This document shows positions 1 through 10,098 of a stretch of DNA of 64,000 bases, in pieces. How positions within the stretch are numbered: the first letter of the stretch is position 1; the number at the start of each line of letters is the position of its first letter. Location: NCBI RefSeq assembly GCF_003023845.1, contig NZ_PYFT01000001.1, positions 5,208,001-5,272,000 of the forward strand, read 5' to 3'. Position numbers and translations under genes: made by a program. Below the pieces are notes generated by a model. It was given only the letters and a program-made list of their open reading frames with translations, was not told where the DNA came from and did no database searches. The stretch comes from Adhaeribacter arboris (GTDB lineage: Bacteria > Bacteroidota > Bacteroidia > Cytophagales > Hymenobacteraceae).

Positions 1-2
1 TT

Positions 3-701
3 AACCAGGATCTCGACAACTTTGTCTATACTGCTTCCCATGATCTCAAAACGCCGGTCATTCATATTCAGCAACTTATTCAGGTATTACATGAGCAGGC
101 TCAGTTTCAGACGGCTGATGCGGAAATACTACAGGAGCTGCTGGACAAATCATTAAAACAATTACAGCATACCATTCAGGATTTATCTGAAATCGTGAAA
201 GTGCAAAAGAATCAGGAAGCGGCCGTTGAGAAGTTAGAACTGGCTCAGATAATAGAGGAGGTAAAGGTAAGTTTACAGGTAGCCATATCCGAAACTGACG
301 CTAAAATAATTACCCGACTAGAACAATTGCCCATCCTTCCCTTTAGCCGGGTAAACTTAAAAAGTATTCTTTACAATTTAATCAGCAACGGTTTAAAGTA
401 CCGCTCAGCTAAACGAACCCCGGAGATAACAGTAACCAGTAGCCTGCAACCTGGGTATTATAAAGTTAGTGTATCGGACAATGGCCTGGGCATGGACTTG
501 GCGCAACGGGGGCATAAATTATTTCAGATGTTCTCCCGCTTTCATGATCACGTACCGGGCTCCGGGATAGGCTTGTACATTGTTAACCGCATCATCAAAA
601 ATAATGGCGGCTATATTGAAGTAGAAAGCAAACTTGACGAAGGAACTACTTTTAACCTGTTCTTTAAACACGGGATAGAAACGGAAGAACTTAATTCGTA
701 A
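3..701 (+). CDS. Sensor histidine kinase, C-terminal part (truncated by window start)
   Basis: The reading frame is open from base 3, so the start lies outside the window; the GTG at 195 is internal. The first codons give the dimerisation/phospho-acceptor motif FVYTASHDLKTPV with the H-box histidine. An HATPase_c domain follows, with N box NLISNGLKYRS, G1 box VSDNGLGMDL and G2 box GSGIGLYIVNRI. It autophosphorylates and passes phosphate to a response regulator, but the sensory domain and partner are not visible. The tail shows no fused receiver domain. Family assignment is firm; the signal sensed is unknown. Confidence 0.93.
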   Translation, partial: NQDLDNFVYTASHDLKTPVIHIQQLIQVLHEQAQFQTADAEILQELLDKSLKQLQHTIQDLSEIVKVQKNQEAAVEKLELAQIIEEVKVSLQVAISETDAKIITRLEQLPILPFSRVNLKSILYNLISNGLKYRSAKRTPEITVTSSLQPGYYKVSVSDNGLGMDLAQRGHKLFQMFSRFHDHVPGSGIGLYIVNRIIKNNGGYIEVESKLDEGTTFNLFFKHGIETEELNS

Positions 702-718
702 TATCCCAAGGTAAAGAG

Positions 719-748
719 GTAAGACGAAAAGTTGTAAAGTCGAAAAGT
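719..748. repeat. Short imperfect direct repeat after the kinase gene
   Basis: The motif CGAAAAGTT occurs twice, separated by GTAAAGT, in the 64-base gap between the kinase stop and the convergent tamL gene. It looks like simple intergenic repeat sequence. No hairpin terminator was recognised here. Confidence 0.35.
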
Positions 749-765
749 TATCTCAAACTCCGGAA

Positions 766-3120
766 TTAAAACGGATACCCAATCGCAATATTTAAAATAG
801 CTTTCCTGCTGGGCGAAGGGAAAGGTTTTTCGCCGGGTGCTAACTCTTCTGCTGAGCGTGTTGGGATGCGTAACGGAAAGCCCACATCAAACCGCAATAC
901 AATTACTTGAGCATCGATTCGGATACCGGGACCGGCGCCTACGGCTAATTGCTCAAAAAATTTGTTGGCTTGGAATTTAGCCCCCGGCTTTTCGAGTTTA
1001 CCAGTTGCTTCATCGACTGCTTCGCGGGATAACCAAATATTACCGGCGTCTACAAACAAGGCACCTTTCACGTACGGAAATAAATCTACCCGGTATTCCA
1101 GGTTGGCTTCAAAGCGAATATCACCCGTTTGGTCGAAGTAACTGGTATTTGAGGAATCGCGGAAAGTACCAGGGCCTATGGCTCGTGAGCGGAAAGCCCG
1201 TAAGCTGTTCGGACCGCCAATAAAAAATTGTTTCACGTAGGGTAAAGCGCGCGAGTTTCCGTACGAAAAGCCAACTCCCGTGAGCAGGCGCATGGCAAGC
1301 ATACTCCCTTTGGTTAATTTTAAATAATAACGCGTATCTAAGTCCAGGCGGGTATATTGCGAATAGGCTTGGTTAAATAAGGTGCCGCTGTTATTTACTA
1401 AACTAAACAAATTACCGGAGGCATCCAGGTTGGCATTAAAATAAAAGTGATTGCGTAAATCGGAACGGGCCTGGTCGTTAAAATTAAAATTATAAATCCC
1501 GCCCAGAATAAACTGGTTCTGAAAACTTTGCCTTAAGTAAGCACTGGTATCTAAACGCGCCTGAAATTCGGGCGATACTTTCGCCAGGTTCACGTATTGT
1601 AAGTTAATCGGCGTAAATTCGTGGGTAACCGTTGCCCGCGGTTTCCAGATGTAACTGTAACTGGCGTTGTAGCCGGTCATCTGGAAAAAGCCTACCCGGT
1701 TCGTGTAATTGGCCCCTAAGCGGAACCGGGTTTTAGGTACAAATTCACTCCGTACATTGCGTAAACCTTTAATCGGGCTAATGATCCGGGGAACGTATAA
1801 ATCGGCGGTAACGCCAATGCTAAACGAATTTAGGGAGGCATTAGCCGTATTGTTGTCGCTGCCGGTTTGTTGTTCGTCTTTTTTACTACCGCCCACTTGG
1901 GTTTCTTGGTTGGCATTTAAACTCAATACTAATAATTCGGCTCCGCGCCCTAGGTTGCGGTGCCGGTAATTTAAATTAATTCCCGGGCCGGTAAAGTTGT
2001 TACTTTTACTCACGTATTCGGCCTCGGCGCGTAATGATTGGTTTACTACCGGCGTTAAGCGCATTTCGGCGTTTAAAAGATTGGGTTCGGCATCTACCTC
2101 AAAAAATTTTAAATCTACAAACTGAAACGTTCCCAGGCCCATTAACCGGCTCAGGGTAAGCGCATGATCGCGACGGGTGTAAAGCGAATCGGGCATTAAA
2201 AATACCGAAGGCAGCATCCGTTTGGCTTTTAAGGTTAATTCGTTGGGGTAATATTTATACCCTTGCACCATAACCGGTGGCGTTTTGGGCGGATTTTCGT
2301 AACCTATTCTATAATCGGTAAAAATGGAAATTTCGTTCAGGCGGTAAGCACGTTTGGCCCGGGCGGGAGTTTCGGGCTTTAGTTGCACGTATAAATCAAT
2401 GGTGCGGTCGTGGCGCGTGCTGTCGGCTTTAAAAATAATGACATCCGGCCCAAAGAAGAAAAAGCCCTGGTTTTTTAGTTCCCCGTCAATGCGGGTACGT
2501 TCGGCAATAAGGGTATTTAAATTGTATAGGTCGCCTACTTTCAGCAACGACGTTTTTTGCGTGCCCGCCATGGCTCTGGAAGCTTCGCTGATAGAATCAC
2601 CGGTAGGGAAATGAATAGATTTAATGCGGTAAGGAGTGCTCACCTGGGCGTGGTAAATAACCCGGGCCATTCGTTCTTTTTCTTCTTTAACCTGGTAAGT
2701 AACCCGGGAGCCAAAATAACCATTGTTGTTTAATCGGTTATGCATGAGACTCACCACGTTTTTTACTTTTACCGAATCGAGCAATACTGGTTCCTGACCA
2801 AATCTTTTTCTGATCCAGTAAGCAATACCTTTCTTTTTATTCGGGTTGCCAATATTGTTAATCCACAAGCCCGGACGAATGCCGAAGAAAGAAGTATTGG
2901 GTTTCGGAACAATAACACTTTCGAGCTCCGGCTCCAGTAGCTTTTTAGTCGGAATAATGGTGTCGGATTTAATTTCTAATTTATGCCCTATGTATAATTT
3001 CCGGCCAGGGGGTAGAGTTTTGGTGCTACTGCAGCTGCTCAAAACCAATACAAAACCACCGACTGCCAGAACCAGCATCTGCCGAAAAGAGAATAGACGC
3101 AAAAAATAAAATCGTATCAT
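766..3120 (-). CDS. tamL: TamL-like BamA/TamA-family outer-membrane lipoprotein
   Basis: Omp85-superfamily protein of about 784 residues. N-terminal signal peptide with lipobox LSSC (lipidated Cys about residue 30), then POTRA-like repeats, then a 16-strand-type barrel ending in a C-terminal phenylalanine (IGYPF), as expected of a BAM substrate signal. A lipid-anchored TamA variant is the usual Bacteroidota form (TamL) and pairs with TamB to help insert outer-membrane proteins. I chose ATG 3120 because the protein then starts directly with the signal peptide; an upstream start at 3207 would overlap the preceding gene and add an unlikely leader. It follows tamB on the same strand, separated by a hairpin, so it is probably co-transcribed or attenuated from the tamB promoter. 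Confidence 0.88.
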   Translation of the reverse strand: MIRFYFLRLFSFRQMLVLAVGGFVLVLSSCSSTKTLPPGRKLYIGHKLEIKSDTIIPTKKLLEPELESVIVPKPNTSFFGIRPGLWINNIGNPNKKKGIAYWIRKRFGQEPVLLDSVKVKNVVSLMHNRLNNNGYFGSRVTYQVKEEKERMARVIYHAQVSTPYRIKSIHFPTGDSISEASRAMAGTQKTSLLKVGDLYNLNTLIAERTRIDGELKNQGFFFFGPDVIIFKADSTRHDRTIDLYVQLKPETPARAKRAYRLNEISIFTDYRIGYENPPKTPPVMVQGYKYYPNELTLKAKRMLPSVFLMPDSLYTRRDHALTLSRLMGLGTFQFVDLKFFEVDAEPNLLNAEMRLTPVVNQSLRAEAEYVSKSNNFTGPGINLNYRHRNLGRGAELLVLSLNANQETQVGGSKKDEQQTGSDNNTANASLNSFSIGVTADLYVPRIISPIKGLRNVRSEFVPKTRFRLGANYTNRVGFFQMTGYNASYSYIWKPRATVTHEFTPINLQYVNLAKVSPEFQARLDTSAYLRQSFQNQFILGGIYNFNFNDQARSDLRNHFYFNANLDASGNLFSLVNNSGTLFNQAYSQYTRLDLDTRYYLKLTKGSMLAMRLLTGVGFSYGNSRALPYVKQFFIGGPNSLRAFRSRAIGPGTFRDSSNTSYFDQTGDIRFEANLEYRVDLFPYVKGALFVDAGNIWLSREAVDEATGKLEKPGAKFQANKFFEQLAVGAGPGIRIDAQVIVLRFDVGFPLRIPTRSAEELAPGEKPFPSPSRKAILNIAIGYPF

Positions 3121-3155
3121 TAAATAAGTAAAAAGTTCTAGATTAATAAGGGTTG

Positions 3156-3186
3156 AACCCGGTAGGTTTTGAAAACTTACCGGGTT
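3156..3186 (-). repeat. Hairpin between tamB and tamL
   Basis: Near-perfect 15-bp inverted repeat (arms 3156-3170 and 3172-3186, one G-T wobble), core CCCGGTAGG/ACCTACCGGG type. It sits in the short gap between tamB and tamL and could act as an intra-operon attenuator or mRNA-processing site. A sister hairpin with the same outline is at 56375-56407, so it belongs to a dispersed family. Confidence 0.6.
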
Positions 3187-3193
3187 TGGAAAT

Positions 3194-4153
3194 TTATTTC
3201 TGAGCACTTACGTCATTCGGGTCTTGCTGTTTCGCCTTACGTTGGGCTTTAGATATGCGCCGGAAAAGTTCCGCGAAGCTGTTGTAATCGCGCTGGTAGA
3301 CAACCGCTCCTCCCGTTTCAATCACCTGCACATCGGTTAAGGTTTCAGAAGCATCTTGTTTAAAGCCCCGCACCCGCAAGCGGCCATCGGGTAATACCAA
3401 ATATTCTACGGAGAAGTTACCGGCGAAACCGCCGCCGCTGTTTTGTTCACTGCTTTGGCTCCGGCCTTCTAAGCCTACGTTGGTACCTACTCTAAACTGC
3501 AGCCGGTCGTTAAAGAACTGACGACGTACAGCTACGTTTAAATCGGTCCGGTTCTGCGAGGACCCGGTTGAATAATCTTCGTAGGTATTTAATCCTAACT
3601 CCAGACCTAAGCCGCCGGCGTATCGGTTGGTTAAATTATCTAACTGATCGTTAAGCACATCGCTTAAACTGTTGCGGATAGTACCTTCTAAACCACCGCC
3701 TCCGGACGATTGCAGTGGATCAGGCGCCAGGAACCGGTTGAGCACTAACAAGGCAAATACTTGTTTGTTCATTTCCGATGGTTCGCTGCGTAATTGTTGA
3801 ATGGCGGGGTAGGCGGCGGTAGCTGCCGGCGAAGAGGCGCGTTCCTCTTCCGGAATATCAATATCAAACGTAATATCTGGTTTGAGTAAAGCGTTTTTAA
3901 CATTTACGTACACCAAAAACGGTACCTTTTGCTTGAATCTTTCATCCTGGCTACCTGGTGTCTGACTGGCTAACAGCTCTCGGGGGCTGTTTCTACCTTG
4001 TATACGGCTCTTAAATCAGCGGTAGCTTCTAATGGGTCGCCTAACCAGGTAATGGTACCGCCTTCGGCAAATTCCAGTTCCCGTTTTACGTTTAAGAAAC
4101 TCAGCCGGTATTTACCTTCTTTTATGGTATAGGTACCCGTTAAATCCATGCTG
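3194..4153 (-). pseudogene. tamB: Out-of-frame C-terminal part of tamB
   Basis: Continuation of tamB after its frame is lost. Between 4153 and about 3987 the encoded sequence continues in a second frame (GSMDLTGTYTIKEGKYR..., LEFAEGGTITWLGDP), typical of the TamB C-terminal DUF490 domain. From about 3982 down to 3194 it continues in a third frame (PRELLASQTPG, then VYVNVKNALLKPDITFDI). Only the last stretch looks like an independent ORF, starting at GTG 3916, but that is an internal Val codon. The two breaks coincide with G/C runs of five at 4154-4158 and 3982-3986; restoring one base in each gives one continuous protein. This is either real decay or homopolymer under-calling. Confidence 0.85.
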
Positions 4154-7100
4154 CCCCCGGATCAATGCCAAAATTGAGCTTGGTATTGCCGCGCACATCC
4201 AGGAAGTCGCCGGTAATGGGGTCTACAATAACGGTAAATAAAGTTTTATCCGTTAAATTAATGGTAGCCGCTAATTCAAAGCCACTCATAGCCACATCTT
4301 GGGTAGTATCTTCTTCGGTTTCCACTAGCTGGTTCTGTCGGCGGCGCATACTTACAAACTGCACAATACCTTCCTGCGATTGCTCCGTGGCTTCGTTTGG
4401 CAATACCATCGTTAACCGGGAACCATCTACCACGGTTACATCGGAATTAATAATAGGCGTGTTGATATCGCCTTGAATCCGGGTGCGGCTATCCAGAATC
4501 AGTTTGCCGTAATACAACTGGTAATTCTTTTCGTTGGAATTTATCGCCAGAAAATCATCGGTAGTAGCGGTTAAATCAAAACGATAATACACGTAATCCG
4601 GAGTATATACCGCGCCGGAAATAACGGCTTTGTTATTCAGGGAATCGAGAATAGTGAAATTATTAAACCGGATGCCTTCTTCGTTGAAGGAGATAGTTTC
4701 GTTAACTAAGCGGTAAGCCGAATTGTACATGGCTACCGTAAACGCGGCATTGTTAAAGGTGGCAGCTCCTCGGATGACCGGTTTACTGGTGCTACCCGTA
4801 ATGGTAAAATTGCCGCCTACGTTACCCGATACCCGTTTTAACATGCCGGCGCTAAATCCTTCGACCATAGCCATGTTTATGCTGCCAATCGTAGCCGTTA
4901 AGTTCAGGGCATTGGTAGTATCCTGCGCCAGGTAATAACCGGTAACGTTGGCGTTGTTGCCATTACCGCTCAAACTGGCGTTTACATTGTAGCGGGTTGT
5001 TTCGGGGTTGCTGGCCTGCACGGTAATATTGCCGATGGGAATACCCGTATAGGCTAAATTCGTTACCGAAGCATCGGAGGTAAAGCGTAAAGCTTTCATG
5101 ATATCCCGTAATACTACGTTCCCGTTCAGCACCCCGGCCACTAATAAAGTATCCGGACTTTGCTGGATGGAGCGCGAAATGTAACCTAAGTCGAAATTTC
5201 CGAAATTAACCTCCAAGGGAGCGTTTACGGTATTGGTGCCCTGGCTATTGATGGACAGCGAACTGTTACCGTAGGATAGGCGCACATTGCGGGCAAAAAT
5301 ATTGTTGTCCTGGTATTGAATGTAGTTATCCGGCGCTACGGTCCATTTTTCGCTGTTAATAATTAATTCGTCGGGCGCAAAACTAAACCGGTAACCTTTG
5401 GCAATGGTAGAAAGTAATCCTCCTAAAGCAAACCTCGCCTGACCGTTATTATTCGAAATCTGAGCGTGCGTGCGCAGCGTGTTATTTTGTAAATCGGTCG
5501 TTAAAGCAATGTTGCGCACCTGCATCGACGAATCCGCCAGTTCCATTACGTTCATAGCAAAGGAAATTTTGTTGGGGTCGCTGTTAACATTTACCCGGGC
5601 GGTATCAATGTTGTAACTCAGGTACTTCAGGCCGGGGACGTTGGCATTTATTCGTAAATTTTGACCAGCGCTGGCGTAGGAGCCGGCGAAAGTGCTGGGC
5701 CGTAACCGTTTTAAATCCGGTACGAAGGCCCGGATAACCCGCGACCGCCGCAGCTTAAAGTTAAACTCAAAATCCTGTAAGTTGACGGGCGAGGTAAAAG
5801 GCGCTTCCTGAATATCGAAATAGCCATCGATAAACTTCTGCAAGGCCACCGGCAAATCGGTTAAGCTGTTGTTACCCCGGAAAAAACCCGAAAGAATACT
5901 CGACTGCAACCGGATATCGGTACGGCCAATGGCATTATTTAACTGCATCTGTAAGGTATCAATCGGGTAATTGCGTTTGTTCTGGCGCATCAGTAAATTG
6001 CTAATACCCAAGGTTCCTTTCATTTCGTCCGGCGTTGCTCCACTTAAATCGGCGCTTATTAAGCCGCGTAAGGTAAAATCGGTAGCATAGAAATGCAGCG
6101 CCTTTAGATTAGCATTATCTATATTTAAGTTAGCGCGGTAAACGGGTACTTTCTCGTTGCGTAAATCAAAATTTCCATCCAGATTAAAGGCTAAATTCGA
6201 ATCTTTCATATTACCGGTTACCGCGTACACGTTCCGGTCGATGTTGCCTTTCAGGTTCACATCTTTGTATTGGTATTTATTGTAGAAAGCTTCCTGCACG
6301 GTAGCCGTAAAATCGGCCTGCATTTTTTCCGGACTGAAACCACTTCCGGCGGCTGTAGCCGTTGCCGTAACAGTACCCAGCGTAGGTTCTTGTTTTAGTA
6401 AACGGCCAACGTTAAACCGGATTAAGCGAGCAGTAGCGTTAAAGCGTTCTCCGGGTTGAAGTTGCGCTTCTACGCGGCCATTGCCAAAGGAGGTAACAAT
6501 ATTGGCATTGGTAATAAAGTTTTCGAGCGAGCCGTTGAAGCTGCCAGCAAGTTTTAGATTTTCCGGTAATCGGATAGTAGTAGGTATAGTGCCTTTGGGT
6601 AGTAAATTCACCAAGGCCGTGCGTGAGGTAGAAAAGTTCGCAATTTGTAAATTCATCCGCAGCCGGTCCGGATCAGTGGCATTGTGAATAGTTCCGCTGG
6701 CCGCCAAAGCTGTACCCCCGGCAGCAGTAACCCGAAGATTGTTCAGAGCAAGATTTTTTAGGGTACCTCGTACTCCTCCCGAAAGAGCAATACTACTGGG
6801 CAAAGAAATATCTTTCGGCATGGTGCCGGGCGGTAGTAGGGCTAATACATCGGTGCGCGTAGTTCTAAATTCGTTTACGCGTAAATCCAAAGCGCCTTTA
6901 TTCACGAAATCCAGCATTTGCTTCAGGTTACCGGTCAGGTTGATGGCCGTGCCCGTCAGGCCTTGCAGCCGGAATTTATCGGCATTTAAATTATCCAAAC
7001 GGCCAAACAAGCGACCATCCAACGTGATGGAGCGGTTGGTAATTTTCCGGAAAGAAGGATTTTCGGCCAGAGTAGGAGCAAAATATAACACATCCTGTAA

Positions 7101-8414
7101 GCCAATAATTGAGTTTTCCAGGTCGGCATCAATCCGCAGTTGGTTGATATCTTCCCCGATTGTGGTTAAAGACGGATACCCTAAAGCGAAGCTCGGGCGT
7201 AAGTGACTTTCGCCGGTTTGCAGGTCCAGGTTGGTTAAAGACGCACGGGTAGAATCGACGTTAATGTTGGCCGCGAAATTATTTAACCGGAAACCGCTTT
7301 TTTCCTGTAAGGTTAACTGGTTTAAATCGGCAGTAATTCGGTCGGTGCTGTAATACAGGTCATTTAGATCGAGGTTGATATTTTTAAAAGCCAGGTGGTT
7401 AAAGTCCATGCCGGTCTTTTGTTCGGGCGTGTTATAATTGCCAAAATCAACGTTTAAATTACCCACGTTTAAATCGCCGAGCGTGACTACCCAGTTTAAG
7501 GTATCTCCGGCTGTTGCTTCGGCGGCACTGTCAATTTTTGCCGCGGTTTTGGCCGGGTTAATCGCTAGTGAGTCGGGAGAGGTATTTTTATCCTGGAAGT
7601 AAGCAAAATAAGCATTATTCAGATCAAAGCGTTTTAAATCGATCCGGGCATTTTTCAGGTCAATTTTATCCGCAGCCAGTTCCGATTTTTTTACGTCCAG
7701 AATAATCCGTTGCGCGGCTACCTTGTTATTAAAATTAAATTTAATGTTCTCGAGGTTTACTTTCCGGAGGCCAATATCTAAAGTAGTAGAATCGGTAGTG
7801 GTGGTATCGGGGACAACCTTGCTCTGGGTAATGTTGGCGTAGCTGTTGCGGAGCGTTACTTCCCCAATATGGTACAACGATTTCTCGGGGTTAAATTCGT
7901 CCATGTTTGCCGAAGCAAAGCCTATCCGGGTGCGAATGTCATTGCCACCCACTTCGTCGGCCATGGTAAAGAAAATATTGTTCAGTTGCAGGGTACCCAC
8001 TTTGTACTCCCAAGGCGTACCGGCGGCGGTATCTACGGGAGCGGCGGTAGTATCGCCGGCAAAAGCCGCGATAATAAAGTCGTAGTTGGTGGCGCTATCG
8101 GGCATGGTAGAACTAATGTGCACCGTGGCTTCGTCGAGCTTCACCGAACTAACGTTGATCTGGTTTTTAAGTAATCCGAAAATATTAATGTCTACTCCCA
8201 GCCGGCCGGCATAGAGCAGTGTATCGCGCTTTTGATCTTCGAGATAAAATTCTTTTAAAACCAAACTATTGCGCCAATCGGTAGTGAAACCGCCGATAGT
8301 TACTTTGGTATGTAAAGTTTTAGCCAGGTAACTAGCGCCTTTTTGAGCGGCAAAACGCTGTACACCCGGAATCTGGAGAGCAATAACGATCAGGAGAACC
8401 AGGGCCAGCGGCAC
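4140..8414 (-). CDS. tamB: TamB, translocation/assembly module (N-terminal and central part; frameshifted)
   Basis: Large inner-membrane-anchored protein (1424 codons here, about 1730 when the frames are joined) rich in repeated beta-strand segments, as in the bridge-like TamB/AsmA family that spans the periplasm. An N-terminal hydrophobic segment PLALVLLIVIALQIPG precedes an AsmA-like region, and the ORF stops inside DUF490 at DPGAAWI because of a missing base at 4154-4158. The start is uncertain. GTG 8414 cuts into the membrane segment, while the frame stays open upstream to a stop at 8553 and encodes a basic stretch plus the first half of the anchor (KALLWIIGV), but has no ATG/GTG/TTG. An ATT near 8483 would give the expected positive-inside N-terminus. 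Partner: TamL immediately downstream. Confidence 0.85.
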   Translation of the reverse strand: MPLALVLLIVIALQIPGVQRFAAQKGASYLAKTLHTKVTIGGFTTDWRNSLVLKEFYLEDQKRDTLLYAGRLGVDINIFGLLKNQINVSSVKLDEATVHISSTMPDSATNYDFIIAAFAGDTTAAPVDTAAGTPWEYKVGTLQLNNIFFTMADEVGGNDIRTRIGFASANMDEFNPEKSLYHIGEVTLRNSYANITQSKVVPDTTTTDSTTLDIGLRKVNLENIKFNFNNKVAAQRIILDVKKSELAADKIDLKNARIDLKRFDLNNAYFAYFQDKNTSPDSLAINPAKTAAKIDSAAEATAGDTLNWVVTLGDLNVGNLNVDFGNYNTPEQKTGMDFNHLAFKNINLDLNDLYYSTDRITADLNQLTLQEKSGFRLNNFAANINVDSTRASLTNLDLQTGESHLRPSFALGYPSLTTIGEDINQLRIDADLENSIIGLQDVLYFAPTLAENPSFRKITNRSITLDGRLFGRLDNLNADKFRLQGLTGTAINLTGNLKQMLDFVNKGALDLRVNEFRTTRTDVLALLPPGTMPKDISLPSSIALSGGVRGTLKNLALNNLRVTAAGGTALAASGTIHNATDPDRLRMNLQIANFSTSRTALVNLLPKGTIPTTIRLPENLKLAGSFNGSLENFITNANIVTSFGNGRVEAQLQPGERFNATARLIRFNVGRLLKQEPTLGTVTATATAAGSGFSPEKMQADFTATVQEAFYNKYQYKDVNLKGNIDRNVYAVTGNMKDSNLAFNLDGNFDLRNEKVPVYRANLNIDNANLKALHFYATDFTLRGLISADLSGATPDEMKGTLGISNLLMRQNKRNYPIDTLQMQLNNAIGRTDIRLQSSILSGFFRGNNSLTDLPVALQKFIDGYFDIQEAPFTSPVNLQDFEFNFKLRRSRVIRAFVPDLKRLRPSTFAGSYASAGQNLRINANVPGLKYLSYNIDTARVNVNSDPNKISFAMNVMELADSSMQVRNIALTTDLQNNTLRTHAQISNNNGQARFALGGLLSTIAKGYRFSFAPDELIINSEKWTVAPDNYIQYQDNNIFARNVRLSYGNSSLSINSQGTNTVNAPLEVNFGNFDLGYISRSIQQSPDTLLVAGVLNGNVVLRDIMKALRFTSDASVTNLAYTGIPIGNITVQASNPETTRYNVNASLSGNGNNANVTGYYLAQDTTNALNLTATIGSINMAMVEGFSAGMLKRVSGNVGGNFTITGSTSKPVIRGAATFNNAAFTVAMYNSAYRLVNETISFNEEGIRFNNFTILDSLNNKAVISGAVYTPDYVYYRFDLTATTDDFLAINSNEKNYQLYYGKLILDSRTRIQGDINTPIINSDVTVVDGSRLTMVLPNEATEQSQEGIVQFVSMRRRQNQLVETEEDTTQDVAMSGFELAATINLTDKTLFTVIVDPITGDFLDVRGNTKLNFGIDPGAAWI

Positions 8415-8553
8415 ACCGATAATCCATAGTAAGGCTTTTAAAAGCCGACGCGGAGTTCTACTTAAAGGTGAAATATGTTTAATAATTAAATTTAACAGGA
8501 CGAAATCAAGCTTTCTACGGATTAATTTAAAGAAAGGTGCTATTTTGTTAAAT

Positions 8554-8561
8554 CAAAGCTA
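8554..8561 (-). promoter_or_regulatory. Putative Bacteroidota -7 element for tamB
   Basis: On the minus strand this reads TAGCTTTG, an exact match to the TAnnTTTG -7 consensus. No clear -33 TTG was found at the usual distance. It lies just upstream of the open tamB frame and would put the transcript start near 8547, which fits a translation start between 8545 and 8414. Confidence 0.4.
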
Positions 8562-9228
8562 AAAGATGAATCCCCTTAGCTAAATGGAGCGGGAGTATTA
8601 TACGTATTTAGAAGCTTAATTCCGGTAAAAGGAAGAGTTTTGGGACAGTAAGATTCTAATTTTTAAATTTATTGGATGCCTAAACTTATAATTAGGTTAC
8701 ATAAGGAAATACATTTCGCTGTTTCCAGTTGGCAACCGGCGAAAACTGGTCTTTTATTTCTTTTCTGAACATTTATAATAACTGCCACGGTCCATTGGCA
8801 CGGGCAGTTCCTTGCGCATACGGGAGGGTAGTATCCCCGAAGGTTAGTTAATGGAAGTTTATTAGATCTACCCATGCGCCCGGGAATAGACTGACTGGTA
8901 AGCTAATCTATTTAGGAGAAATTACCGCAAAAATTACGTACTACAGCCGCAACGGAAAGGACGGATAAAGATATAAATAACCCCCAAAATTTAGAAGCTT
9001 ACTGAGTCTGGTATATTTCCTTCCGCAATGTTATTGAATGCAATAGTAGAATGAAAAAATAGGTTTTACTGACTTTGCGGAAAGCTGTTTGGAACTGGTA
9101 AAACGTTGCTTTAGCCGGGTACTTCTTCTATAACAGATAATTATTTATTTTAACGCAGGTTTACTTTTAGTCATTCTACTGGGATAGGTGCTTATCGCTT
9201 TTTAATATTTTAAGCTGATGGCGACCAA
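8562..9228. other. Intergenic stretch without recognised gene
   Basis: AT-rich spacer between the upstream side of tamB and the 3' end of the LEA-2-like gene. A 68-codon minus-strand frame at 8669-8875 has no recognisable features. No hairpin or repeat stood out. Confidence 0.5.
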
Positions 9229-10098
9229 TTATTTGGTTTTAGGCGATTGTATGGTGTCACTTATTGTTGTATTCAAGCGGATTATGCCCACTGCTTCGCT
9301 CACGGGTTCGGCAACCAGATTCGCTTTTAACGTGTAAGGGCCCGATAAATTGCTTGTTTGATTTAAAGAATCTGCCGGTACTCGTTCGATTGCAGTAGCG
9401 GAGGGCAGAGAAAGAGAAGTTACCTGCTGCGCTTTTACCCGTAAATCTTTCGGCAGACTTCCGGCCGCGGCCAGATAGGTTTTTAATTGCACATTTACTT
9501 TCAAATCGCGGAGGTAAAAATCAAAATTATTTGGATTGGTAATAGCCAAGGTTAAAATTAGCCGCTGGTGCCGAAAACCAATGTCCTCGGTTTTTACTGC
9601 CGTAATTCGGGGTGCCGATAGCACGGGTAGAACAATCGGTAACTTTCTGGTTACGTTAAAAGTCCGGCGACCCAGTAAAGGTAAGTTGCAGTGAACCTGG
9701 AACCGGGCTTCTACCGAATCTTGGCGGGCTATCTGTTGCTGCACCAAATTGCCTGTTTGTTTAAACTGAAGGCTTACCGGCAGGGTGATGCGTTGGATTT
9801 TTCCGGTTTGGCTATTTTGCTTTAAATTTTGCTCCCCAAACGTAATACTTTGGCCGTAAAGCCGGAAATCATACTTTAGACGATAGATAAACACCGGAAC
9901 TATTTTAGAAGTAGCATCGAATTGTACCTTCATGGTAGCTTTTTGGTTGGTAAGGTAAACATCAGTTACCCGAATGTTATTTATTTCTGGAACTACGTAG
10001 GTGAGTAGTTTTTCGCGGGGAGTAAAAGCATATACCACTACTCCGACTATGAAAAGTAAACCCACCAAAATGCCCGTTATTTGCAGAAATCGTTTCAT
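9229..10098 (-). CDS. LEA type 2 family-like membrane-anchored protein
   Basis: 289 residues with one N-terminal membrane anchor (GILVGLLFIVGVVVYAF) and an exported remainder of two beta-rich domains. The second half contains the hallmark AITNPNNFDFYLRDLKVNV, typical of late-embryogenesis-abundant group 2 / WHy domains, in which an NPN-type motif sits in a small beta-sandwich. Residues about 35-150 resemble a first, more divergent copy. Such proteins are common in Bacteroidota, often linked to desiccation or membrane stress; no enzymatic residues are seen. It stands alone between non-coding stretches. Family call is good; role is inferred. Confidence 0.72.
   Translation of the reverse strand: MKRFLQITGILVGLLFIVGVVVYAFTPREKLLTYVVPEINNIRVTDVYLTNQKATMKVQFDATSKIVPVFIYRLKYDFRLYGQSITFGEQNLKQNSQTGKIQRITLPVSLQFKQTGNLVQQQIARQDSVEARFQVHCNLPLLGRRTFNVTRKLPIVLPVLSAPRITAVKTEDIGFRHQRLILTLAITNPNNFDFYLRDLKVNVQLKTYLAAAGSLPKDLRVKAQQVTSLSLPSATAIERVPADSLNQTSNLSGPYTLKANLVAEPVSEAVGIIRLNTTISDTIQSPKTK

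Noticed and set aside
3194-3916. Independent 240-residue protein starting at GTG 3916
   Set aside because: Homologous TamB sequence continues upstream in a shifted frame, so this is the tail of tamB and not a separate gene.
8669-8875. 68-codon minus-strand frame
   Set aside because: Cys-rich chance translation with no promoter, no recognised family and no partner genes.
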